Assembly (NCBI RefSeq): GCF_029633865.1
Contig: NC_079214.1
Location: 22,628,873-22,692,872 of the forward strand
Origin: Lampris incognitus
Taxonomy: Eukaryota > Chordata > Actinopteri > Lampriformes > Lampridae
Direction of reading: 5' to 3'
Length of the DNA: 64,000 nucleotides
The notes beneath the pieces were generated by a model. It was not told the origin of the DNA. It searched no databases and saw nothing but the letters and a program-made list of their open reading frames with translations. Positions 50,839-60,303 of this stretch are shown one piece after another (within the stretch, counting starts at the first letter, position 1; each line of letters begins with the position of its first letter). A program made the translations under genes and the position numbers.

Positions 50839-51713
50839 CTGCTCAGGGGGGTGACGGTTGGTGGTGGAAGGGAAGGTGGGTGAGGGAAGGGGTGATGGAA
50901 TGAGTGGGTTAGGTGAGATGAGCAGTTGGGTGTGCAAGGCCAGGTTATCATGCAAAAGCAGCATGAGAAATAAAAAGAAAATTACAAAATAAAAGAGTGA
51001 ATCAAATTCAAAGCAAGGCTCAAGCCAGGAAGCTGGGCCAGTGACTAGTGGGCTCAAGTCATGGTTTGCTTCTACTTTTCCCATGCATCCACTGCCCCCC
51101 CCTCCATTACCAACCTTTGAAAGGTACAATGTTCCTTTGACAATGGTTCATTAACTAAAAATCTTATATAGTGTACCATTTCAAAACAGACTATTTTACC
51201 AACTTAATTCCTACTTCCTATGCAGTCTACATTAACTGTTTTTGCCAATACTATTATTTCTGCTATTCATTACCTTTGAGCAATTGCATCTAACAATAAT
51301 GAAATACATTGTCCTGACAGTGATATATTAAAGACAAAAGGCTTGAATTAATTTCTTTAAGTACTGGATATTTCATCCCACAAGCATTGTTGTTTTTTGC
51401 TTTTTTTAGACAAGCTCTGAAGCACTGCATGCTAAATATGCTTTACTTGGGGAGGGAAGTGGGATACTACTCATTTTAGAATCACAAGTCTTTAGAGCTT
51501 TAAGGTTAGTCTCTCTCACTAGCTGGACCAGTTCAAAAACGTAACCAAGAGACCAGGTCATCATTTCAGGATGCTTTAGAAAGCAATAGGTGTGCCATAG
51601 GTGTGGACCTCGGATATGTACTTTACAAATATGGGATGTAATCGTTCTTTGCATTTTGCTGAATAATAGGCACATTCAACCTTGTCTTCTCCTCATGAAC
51701 TAAAGATAAGTAC

Positions 51714-51821
51714 CTGATTCCTCATTGGTTGGTGCTGTGACGGTCGGTCTCTGTGAGGATGGCTCTCTCTTGTGATGGCAGATGGTCCAGAGTCTATGTG
51801 GACAGATCCAACAGGAGTGGG
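51714..51821 (-). CDS. csnk1g1: csnk1g1 exon '[16 protein letters not shown]'
   Basis: The 108-nt exon is phase 0 at both ends, between acceptor 'CCCTCCATAG' and donor 'GTACTTATC'. It codes '[20 protein letters not shown]' and '[16 protein letters not shown]'. This proline/serine-rich linker follows the kinase domain and is the segment that best points to gamma-1 among CK1-gamma paralogues. Confidence 0.92.
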
Positions 51822-51943
51822 CTATGGAGGGAAAAAACAAGACAAAAGAACGAACATGCATGCAATCCATTGACTAGCAAAGCGGCAATCTTGAAAACAA
51901 TTACTTCTTCTGCCTCAACATGTATCCACAAAATAAGACTTAC

Positions 51944-52092
51944 TATCTGCCTGCCAACCCAGTCATAAGTGTAATCAAAACTGTATCCTTTCCGCTCAAA
52001 CAACTCCGTGAACAGAGTCCTCAGGTATTCGTAGTCAGGCTTTTCAAAGAAGTCCAATCGTCTCACATAACGCAGGTAGGTGGCCATTTCCT
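51944..52092 (-). CDS. csnk1g1: csnk1g1 exon: end of the kinase domain
   Basis: The 149-nt exon (acceptor 'ATATTTTCAG', donor 'GTAAGTCTT') completes a Glu codon and encodes '[20 protein letters not shown]' through '[10 protein letters not shown]', the C-lobe helices and end of the CK1 catalytic domain. It is separated by only 121-122 nt from the next exon. Confidence 0.93.
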
Positions 52093-53533
52093 CTGAAAAT
52101 ATGAACAAATAACTTGGTTTAAGAGTAATTTGCATATAGTTACATGACAAATGGAAGACGCAAAAAAAAAATTTAAATTAATGAACGGGGGTAGGGTAGT
52201 TTGACAGCATTTCACAAAAAGGGAAAAAAGCTTCATTATCCTAAAATTGTACAATAAATGGCAGATTACTGGATTTGCAAAAAAAAAAAAAATCATGTCA
52301 GTGTGTTTACATGCAAGTTTGAAATTCAATTTAAATCTGATCAAGACAATAGTTTGATTATCGCAACTGTCACATGAACACCTTAACTGAATTATCTTAA
52401 ACAAGGGTCTAAATCAATGCAATAATTCAATTAATAGAGATAGATTTTTCCTCAATCTTTAGATTTACTCTGCTTAGTATACACCTTAATCAGAGCCCTT
52501 TTGGATAATTGCCTGTGTGCATGCACCAAAAAATTCAGGAATCCTGCTATCAGTATCTGACCCAGAAATGATAGACAAACAAAAACATGTGGAGTGGCTG
52601 GAAACAAATATTAAGCCAAGGAAACTATGCTCTCATAACTCCAATGCAAACATTTACTAATCAACATTTTGGCAAACTTAGAATCTTTCTTCTGGACAAA
52701 ATAGGCGTGCAGCTTCCTGTTCTTAAAGGGAAAATTCACCGTCTATCTGGGACAGGGATAGCGCATGAAAAACACTTGCTGTTGTTCCCAATCGTTTCTG
52801 AATGTCTGGGGCAGCAGTAAAACTACAGCCTAGCAGGGTTTCTAACACCCTAATCTACTCTAAATACACTGTTAAAAAAAAACACATCCTACAACACTAG
52901 TGCAGAGGACTTTATGGACGACAATACAGAGGCTTATATGCAATGCATTCATTCTGGTATGTGTAGGCACGATGGGAAAGACTGAGCAGGAGAACGCCAA
53001 TTTCTCCGTCAATATAGTACACAGTGAGGACTTGCTTCAATCAACTACATTACTCATCAGTACTGACTGCACATACACAAAACCATCAGTGAAATTTCAC
53101 TTCGATCTTTTGATATCGATCCTGTTAGCCAGCACCTCAACAATACAGGTGTGCATTGTGTCTTCATTTTTGAACGACAGTAAACAGTCACATTTCTGGA
53201 GTGTAAGAGAAGCAAAATTTATGCTCAATAAAATGACGGAGGTTATATTCTTAAATTCTGGACAAGCAAAAAATTGAAATTTTTCTAAAAGTCTTAAAGT
53301 GTCGGAAGCGGGGTCTTATGCAATATAACTTCCATTCCATAATTCAACTTCCATATCCAACGATTCTCATAAACGTGAATGATTGAAGAACTCACACTAT
53401 GCAAACATGTGCAGTCACCTTAACTGCACTATCAGCTTAATTTGATTATCACCTTAATCAGATTGAATGCATGTAAACATAGTAATTGAATATCAATTTC
53501 AAAATTTGATAGCCATAACCCAGCCCATTATAC
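52093..53533 (-). other. csnk1g1: csnk1g1 intron
   Basis: 1,441 nt; A-runs at 52278-52291 and no other feature. Confidence 0.5.
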
Positions 53534-53618
53534 CTGGGAAGTTTTCACAAAGGACCTCAATGGGAGTATTTCTTTTTGTATCTCCAATCTTCTGATATCG
53601 TTCTTTTAATGTGTCAGC
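53534..53618 (-). CDS. csnk1g1: csnk1g1 exon '[16 protein letters not shown]'
   Basis: The 85-nt exon (acceptor 'CATCTTCTGCAG', donor 'GTATAATGG') encodes '[20 protein letters not shown]' and 'EVLCENFP' plus one base. It is the conserved CK1 stretch between the 'PWQGLK' helix and the C-lobe end. Confidence 0.93.
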
Positions 53619-54550
53619 CTGCAGAAGATGCAAAACAAGAAGTCACTTTCTTCATTTTGTCAACTAATACAGATCAGTCTGTTTCATCTAAAGGACGTTG
53701 AGTTTAATTAATGCCATTAAAATGAAATATGGAGAGTGTGTGGGTTGTGTGCTACAGCGTTCATATCAATTGTATAACGGTCATATAGTGCATGCACTGA
53801 CCATTTAGATTTGCTGTCGTACGTCAGAGAAGTTAGCTTGACAAGCTATAGCTTATCTACAGCTAAAGATAGCAGCAGTAACTGAACATCAGCCATTTTA
53901 GTTGCTTCTTGGTTAAGTGAATTAGGTCATGGTAGCAAGGACATTTATAGAATGAAAAGATAGGCACTTTCCTCCTCTAACTCTACAAAGAGTTATCCAT
54001 TCAAACAGGAGAGTGGGTTGGCATACATAATCTCTTCACATCGAGTTCCTACCCTGAGCCTGATGTGCAATTCAAATTAATTTGTCAATGACAATCACAG
54101 ATAATTTCTTGATCAAGAAAAGTAATTGCCTGTTGGCATGCTTGTGCTATTTCTCAGCTAAAAAAAACGTATGAAGGAATAACTTATACCCCTTACACAC
54201 TGGCCAGTGTGAAAAGGGTATTAATTTCCAGTTTCCATTGCAAATCCCAGCAGGTTTTACTTGGGCTTTGTAAAACAAGACCAGGTCAAGACCTAGTATA
54301 TGGCTGGACCGTGTATAGTCAATGTTCGAAATTGTGGCCTATTTGTTAAAGGGATAGTCAGTGGTAGTGTCTATAATGTGAATTCCTGGATATTAAATGT
54401 TCATCTGAAATTTTTGTAGTAGTCCCAGCAATATTAGTTGTTAAAGTATACTGAAGTAGCATGGCACATGACATGGTTAAGCTCTGTTCGAGTAAAAACA
54501 GGTTATAAATGCAGTTGCAAGAACAATACTTTCCACTCGTATCTCAGGAT
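53619..54550 (-). other. csnk1g1: csnk1g1 intron, nothing recognised
   Basis: No gene or clear repeat in about 930 bases. Confidence 0.45.
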
Positions 54551-54961
54551 GTTATTCTAATTATCTGTTAACCCCCCCCCTTTTCTCCCCAATTGTATCT
54601 GGCCAATTACCCCACTCTTCCGAGCTGTCCCGGTTGCTACTCCACTCCCTCTGCCGATCCGGGGAGGGCTGCAGACCACCACATGCCTCCTCCAATACAT
54701 GTGGAGTCGCCAGCCGCTTATTTTCTCCTGACAGTGAGGAGTTTCACCAAGGGGATGTAGCATGTGGGAGGATCATGTTATTCCCCCCAGTTCCCCCTCC
54801 CCCCCGAACACGCGCCCCGACCGACTAGAGGAGGCGCTAGTGCAGCAACCAGGACACATACCCACATCCGGCTTCCCACCTGCAGACATGGCCAATTGTG
54901 TCTGTGTGCCCGCTCGACCAAGCTGAAAGTAACACAAGGATTCGATCCAATGATCCCCATC
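54551..54961 (+). repeat. Dispersed teleost repeat (TTTTCTCCCCAATTGTATCT type)
   Basis: Begins near 'TTTCTCCCCAATTGTATCTG' and contains 'GATCCGGGGAGGGCTGCAGA' and 'CACATGCCTCCTCCAATACA', a widespread fish repeat. It ends where another dispersed repeat starts at 54962. Small ORFs across it are not genes. Confidence 0.6.
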
Positions 54962-55060
54962 AAGTCAAGTCAATGTTATTTGTATAGCCCAATATCACAA
55001 ATTACAAATTTGCGTCAAGGGGCTTTACAGGCAATGGAATTGACCGCTACGCTACCCGGA
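54962..55060 (+). repeat. Dispersed fish repeat, second copy
   Basis: It matches the beginning of the repeat at 48877 ('CAAGTCAAGTCAATGTTATT', 'CCCAATATCACAAATTACAA'). Confidence 0.65.
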
Positions 55061-56873
55061 CCTCCCCCTCCTCTTTTATCTGTTTCTGTCTGCAGATGTC
55101 TCTAGTTTTTTTAAGACTCTCTCTGTACTGACAGGCGAATTCACAAAGAATGGATTCTGGCCGCTGACAGCATCATGAATTGTACATCAGTTGCAACCAA
55201 TATCTGCACCGTCTCGAGGTCTGATTCACAAAAGATATTGCGTGAACTGCATTACAGTGCAAACACGCCCAAAAAGTTTTGCAGCTGAATACGGTTTGCC
55301 CTTGTTTTGCATCGGATTGCAATTATCGATGTGACAAAGTATAAATGGTGGCTTTGCACCAAGAACACAGTAGGCAGATTCAATGTCAGCAAATACAGCA
55401 AGAATTGTTTGACGTGGCAACCTGTTTCAGTCTCAGTTAAAATCAAAAAAGTGACAATTCTCTTTTGAAATATCCACTCACAAGCAAGCCTGGCATGATG
55501 ATGCCTTCGCCTGGCTACTACAATCACTGCTGCCATAATCAATGAAAAGTCTGGGCATGACGCTCCCTATAAATGCGCTTCAGTCACCACCAACTCTCTG
55601 AAGACGCTAATAATTTTCACTCTGTGTGTGGCTATTAGCGCTGGTGTTTTGCAATGAGGCTCATTTGCACAGAAAGGGCCTAATTTCGTGCCAAATTTAT
55701 GCATACCTAATTTAAATACGTGCAAATAGCCCCGAGACGCCATTTGCTTGACAGGGCAGTTAGGGGTGAATTTCACCCTTTACGGGTGCTTTGAGAATCA
55801 CATGGTTTCTTTTTGTGTTATTTGTGCAGGTTTAGCGGCCACAAAAGTCGTACAATCCTTTTGTGAATTCGTCAGTCAGTGATTGTTATTTGGTGTGCTT
55901 TAACTGTGCGCTCTTCCCCTATGCCTCTCGGCGCTCAGCTGACCAATCATGTAACTTCAGTGACATTGATGGTCACCTGATCCAGCGGCCCAAGCATATC
56001 AAACATGATCACTCTGTCAGTCCGTCAGTGAGCGACATTCACGTTTGTAGTGATGGCCCGCTGGTCCGGTCCAGTCAATAAATTATCATTTGAATTACTC
56101 AAATTGAATTGCTCCAAAAACTTGATTTTTTCCCCCTTTATTTTGCTACCTACAGAGACTGTCATCAGCCAGACAAGTATAAGGAATCAACGTTTTCAAT
56201 CTTGTGTTTCTAATATTTTGAGTCGACCCTGGGCCAGATGAAACTTGTTTACCGTCAGCTATGTTAGAGTCTGTTAAGTTTATAATAAATCTGCCAATCA
56301 CCACTTGTAAATCAAGTTATAGTTCAATAATTAATGAGCTTTATAGTTCACAGTACACAATCTGTAGATTACAAAGAAACAAAATACTGAACACCTACCA
56401 AGAAAAAGTGACTTTAGACAGAAACGTGCAAACATTGACTGGCTATCAGAGTAGAAGCCGATCAACTCAAAAACATAAAAGGTTATTTAAAAAGATTTCC
56501 AGATTGGGTTTTTTTTATGTCAAACTCTTCTTTTTTGTGGCAGCCTTCTTTGCTTATTTGCTAGTATGAAAAGCCATCTAAATAAAGACTAAGGTTTAGA
56601 GTAGAAAAAAAAACTGAAATTCTGGTCTGCACTCACACATAAGCAGATCATATACACACACTGTAGTGTAACATGATCTAGATTTCAAATATTTTCAAAA
56701 AGTACATGGACCCCCCCCCTCAAAAAAAAAAAAAAAAAAAAAGAAAAAAAGCATAAACACACAACCTGAGGAAAAGTAAATAAAACCTTAATCATTTCCA
56801 CCTGCAGAAAATTTTGTATACATTGATGAATGATTCCAAAAGGTAGAAACTGATTCCATATGAGCTAAGATAC
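55061..56873 (-). other. csnk1g1: csnk1g1 intron, nothing recognised
   Basis: About 1.8 kb with an A/C-rich run at 56709-56751 and no supportable gene. Confidence 0.45.
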
Positions 56874-56959
56874 CTTTAGGCCTTGCCAAGGTAGACTTCC
56901 ACGGAGGAAATACATAAACATGTGACCCAAAGCCTCAAGGTCATCTCGCCGGCTTTGCT
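56874..56959 (-). CDS. csnk1g1: csnk1g1 exon '[17 protein letters not shown]'
   Basis: The 86-nt exon (acceptor 'TTCCTGACCTAG', donor 'GTATCTTAG') completes the Glu codon and encodes '[20 protein letters not shown]' and 'SLPWQGLK', one of the most conserved CK1 segments (subdomain IX, with the invariant Asp). Confidence 0.94.
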
Positions 56960-57161
56960 CTAGGTCAGGAAGAGATCGTTAATTGTGCAGGCAATCATAG
57001 AAACCTGAATACAACTCCCTAATGACCTGATCTCTTTGTGTAGCCTCTACCAAGTGAAAAAGGCATTGATTTGAAGGTTAACTATCAACTTAAAATATTT
57101 CAGACATTTAAAAGTTTGTTTGCTGCCCAAAAAGCAAAAAATTCATTCAATGTTTTTTTAA

Positions 57162-57163
<2 letters not shown>

Positions 57164-57248
<85 letters not shown>
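57164..57248. repeat. (CA)n microsatellite in a short csnk1g1 intron
   Basis: About 42 uninterrupted CA units, reading as (UG)n in the csnk1g1 transcript. They begin 44 nt downstream of the donor at 57292 in an intron of only 333 nt. Confidence 0.97.
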
Positions 57249-57250
<2 letters not shown>

Positions 57251-57292
57251 TAAATAAAGAATGCAATAAAGGTTTTGGCAAATGAGTCTTAC

Positions 57293-57527
57293 CTTTGCCC
57301 AAATGTGTGTTGATGGACATGTATCGGGCAGTGCCAGTCAAGCTCTTGTGTTCCCGGTATGGTATGTGTTTTTTAGTTTCGGGGTCAATGTATTCCTTAG
57401 CAAGCCCAAAGTCGATGATGTGGATAATGTGCTCCTTTTTGTTCCCTTGTCGCCCAATAAGAAAGTTTTCAGGTTTGACATCTCTATAGATGAGGTTTTT
57501 AGAATGGACATACTCCATCCGGGAGAT
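57293..57527 (-). CDS. csnk1g1: csnk1g1 exon with the catalytic loop and DFG motif
   Basis: The 235-nt exon (acceptor 'CCTCACCAG', donor 'GTAAGACTC') encodes '[20 protein letters not shown]', the catalytic loop with its Asp. It goes on to '[11 protein letters not shown]' (the metal-binding DFG) and '[19 protein letters not shown]' (the CK1-specific activation segment and P+1 region). It ends in phase 1. All residues needed for catalysis are present. The much longer frame that runs through it (57147-57800) is intron read-through. Confidence 0.95.
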
Positions 57528-58030
57528 CTGGTGAGGAGTCACAGGGTGAGTCAGCAAAAACAAATAAAAACAAACATCCTTCACACTATACCGCTCAGTC
57601 AGGGACTGGATATCAAGAAGCTGTGTTAACAAGTGTGATGGTAGATGAAGAAGTTGTGTTAACAAGTGTGATAGTAGATGACCACTGCCATCTTTCAGTA
57701 TTTTAAAATGATTTCTTAATCTGGCAATTTTTGGTTTCAGCTCAGAATCAATACAAAATGGCAAGCTTGAAACTGACTCATGATCCCCCCACTCCAACAT
57801 AAACTATAAAACACAGTATAACATTATTCTATAAATATAACACAGACGTGCTGAAATTAATTGGTACTCTTACAGTTCATTGAAATAATTCTTCATTCCT
57901 CTTGAAAAGTGATTAAATTAAAAGCTTCTTTGTCATGTATACCTGCATGCCTTTGGTATGTCAAGGAATTAAAGCAAAGAAGCTGTGAAAAGAGATGAAT
58001 TATTGCTTATTGTAAAAAGATATTCTAAAA
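57528..58030 (-). other. csnk1g1: csnk1g1 intron, nothing recognised
   Basis: About 500 bases with a short direct repeat ('AACAAGTGTGATGGTAGATG' like) at 57625-57680. No gene. Confidence 0.45.
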
Positions 58031-59180
58031 TGGCCTGGACACATTTGTTGGTACCCCTTAGAAAAGATAATAATCGAATTATAGTGATATTTCAAACTAA
58101 TTAGTTTATTTAATTAGTATTACACGTCTCCAATCACGTAGTCAGCCATTCAGCCTATTTAAATTGAGATAAGTAGTCACTGTGTTGTCTGGTGTCATTA
58201 TGTGCACCACACTGAAGATGGACCAGAGAAAGCAAAGGATAAAGTTGTCTGAGGAAATCCGAAAGAAAATAATAGGCAAGGATGGTAAAGGTAAAGGCTA
58301 CAAGACCATCTCCAAGCAGCTTGATGTTCCTGTGACAACAGTTGTAAATATTATTAAGATATTTCAGGTCCATGGAACTGTAGCCAACCTCCCTGGGTGC
58401 GGCTAGAAGAGGAAAATCGACCCCAGATTAAACAGAAGGATAGTGCGAATGGTAGAAAAAGAACCAAGGATAACTGCCAAAGAGACACAAGCTGTACTTG
58501 TGGCAGCACGGTCGCGCAGTTGTTAGCACTGTAGCCTCACAGCAAGAAGGTCCTGGGTTCGAACCCCGGAGTTGTCCAACCTTGGGGTCATCCCAGGCCG
58601 TCCTCTGTGTGGACTTTGCATGTTCTCCCCGTGTCTGCGGTGGGTTTTCTCCGGGTGCTCCGGTTTCCCCCACCATCAAAAAGACATGCATGTTAGGGTT
58701 AATACTCCTGTCTGTGCCCCTGACAAAGGCAATGGCAAGACGAACTGGAGTTGGTCCCTGGGCGCTGTACAGCAGCTGCCCACTGCTCCTAGCTATACAG
58801 CTAGGACGGGTTATATGCAGAGTGTAATTTCCCTACAGGAATCATTAAAGTATATCATATCTCTAAGGTTAAGTTACATCAGTTTCTGACTGCACCATGC
58901 ACTGCTTTTTGAGCCAAAGTGGGCTCCATGGAAGAAAGCCCAGGAGGACTCCACTTTTGAAAGAAAAACATAAAAAAGTCAGGCTGGAATTTGCTAAAAT
59001 GCATACTGACAAGCCATAATCCTTCTGGGAGAATGTCCTTTCGACAGATGAGTCAAAACTGGAGCTTTTAGGCAAGTCACATCAACTACTCAGTTTACAG
59101 ATAAAAAAAAAAATGAAGCTTTCAAAGAAAAGAACACCATACCTACAGTGAAACATGGAGGAGGCTCAGTTATGTTTTTA
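58031..59180 (+). mobile_element. Tc1-like relic split by a SINE
   Basis: It begins near 'GGCCTGGACACATTTGTTGG' and encodes the transposase N-terminus from 58209 ('MDQRKQRIKLSEEIRKKI', 'TISKQLDVPVTTVVNII'), which is a helix-turn-helix. It breaks off at a SINE at 58500 and resumes around 58880-59170 in decayed form ('NTIPTVKHGGGSVM'). The right terminus was not located. Stops throughout. Confidence 0.7.
58500..58862 (+). repeat. tRNA-derived SINE-like repeat, second copy
   Basis: Same family as 45629-45960: head 'GGCAGCACGGTCGCGCAG', B box 'GGTTCGAACCCC', body 'GACATGCATGTTAGGGTTAA'. It is inserted in the Tc1 transposase relic. Confidence 0.75.
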
Positions 59181-59375
59181 TATGTAGTTTTTATGTAGAA
59201 ATACAACAAGTTCAGAAATAGCAGAGGAAAACTCCCTAGAGGGAACCATGCAGGACCAGTGAGATGAATTGCAAACAGTCTGCAGATCTGAAAAACCAAT
59301 ACAAACAAAAGGGGCTAGGATAACAATTGAATCACATGGGTGTCTTATAACTAACAATTTCTCACAGACAGAATT

Positions 59376-59750
59376 GCATATATTGGGCAATCTTCTTCTT
59401 TTGGTTTATTCCCTGTTTCTCAGGGGTTGCCACAGCGGATTTTACAGTTTCCATCCATACCATGTGACGGCACAGCACCAATGGTGGCCGTTGTTAACGC
59501 GAGCCTTGACTAATCCAGTATGGCTCAGGTATGGTCTTGTCAATACGCATACTGATTTGACAAAATTTACATTGGATGACCTTCCTGACACAACCACCAA
59601 CCCTATGGACAGGGGCACAGGTAAAACACTGGATGCCATCCCAGTATTCATGGACTTGTGCCCATGCCTGTCAATTTTGCCCAAAAATTCAGCTCTGTCC
59701 AACTCATGCATGGGGATAAACAGGAAACATTGTTTTTTATCATCCGACAC
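59376..59750 (+). repeat. Dispersed repeat
   Basis: It starts in 'CTTCTTCTTTTGGTTTATTC' and includes 'GGGGTTGCCACAGCGGATTT' and 'GGATGACCTTCCTGACACAA', wording I know from common fish repeats. Its boundaries and class are uncertain. Open frames on both strands are not supported as genes. Confidence 0.5.
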
Positions 59751-59858
59751 ATAATCAAAAATTAATAGATCTTTGGCAACACTCGAGTCACTGGGAGTGT
59801 AAACACATGGCTCCAGTATGCATACGTCATTCCATTCTCATTTATACCATCATCGACA

Positions 59859-60022
59859 TAGCATCTGCTTAAAAGGATATCCTAGATGTGCATCTATCCT
59901 TACCACTTTTGAAACTTTCAACTTCAGTTGCAACTTGAGATAGCATCTGCTTAGAAGGATATCCTAGATGTGCAACTATCCTTCCCACTTTTGAAATTTT
60001 CAATTTCAGTTGCAACTTGAGA
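59859..60022 (+). repeat. Two-copy tandem repeat, about 82-bp unit
   Basis: 'AGCATCTGCTTAAAAGGATA' at 59859 recurs as 'AGCATCTGCTTAGAAGGATA' at 59942, and both units end 'AGTTGCAACTTGAGAT'. A few substitutions separate them. Confidence 0.9.
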
Positions 60023-60151
60023 TCAAACGCTTGACCTCATTATGAATGTCACCAAATGAATCTAACAAACATATGAGCAATTTTAGTGTTGACACTTTCT
60101 GCAAGTTATGATTTAAATACAATATCCCTATACACAGTTCTGAAAACTCAC

Positions 60152-60303
60152 CAGTTGAATGGCTATCATTAAGACGGTCTTCAGTGAGAAAGTCCTGTCA
60201 CAAAGATCAAAAAGGTCTTCTAGACTGGGCCCCAGCAGCTCCAGAACCATGGCATTGTATTTTCCACAGGGTCCAAAGTAAAACACCTGGGGTAGGCCTT
60301 CCG
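60152..60303 (-). CDS. csnk1g1: csnk1g1 exon '[16 protein letters not shown]'
   Basis: The 152-nt exon (acceptor 'TTTTGTTTCAG', donor 'GTGAGTTTT') encodes '[20 protein letters not shown]' and '[18 protein letters not shown]', the strand, hinge and following helix of the CK1 catalytic domain, ending 'MIAIQL'. It is the most upstream exon visible. Preceding exons with the glycine-rich loop and catalytic Lys must lie beyond position 64000 on the plus-strand coordinate. Confidence 0.94.

Larger units (their letters stand above)
28456..60303 (-). other. csnk1g1: csnk1g1 gene (casein kinase 1 gamma 1), 3' part
   Basis: Nine recognised exons plus a candidate microexon, read from 60303 down to 28456, join in phase into 362 codons of casein kinase 1 gamma. 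Coverage runs from the hinge region of the kinase N-lobe to the C-terminal stop. CK1-gamma is a Ser/Thr kinase anchored to membranes by C-terminal palmitoylation; it phosphorylates LRP6 in Wnt signalling and acts in vesicle traffic. The C-terminal segments ([30 protein letters not shown]) fit the gamma-1 paralogue best. The first exons, with the ATP-binding loop, lie beyond the right edge. Introns total about 31 kb, 19.5 kb of it a single TE-filled intron. Confidence 0.9.

Noticed and set aside
50614..51129. 171-codon minus ORF
   Set aside because: Only its middle (50728-50838) is a csnk1g1 exon; the ends are intron read-through past clear splice sites.
54557..55105. Several ORFs of 60-113 codons on both strands
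   Set aside because: They overlap a dispersed repeat with GC-rich composition and lack any known domain.
57147..57800. 217-codon minus ORF with kinase motifs
   Set aside because: It fuses the csnk1g1 exon 57293-57527 with intron sequence and the CA repeat; splice sites define the real exon.
59269..59754. 161-codon plus-strand ORF
   Set aside because: It runs through a common dispersed repeat; competing long frames exist on the other strand.
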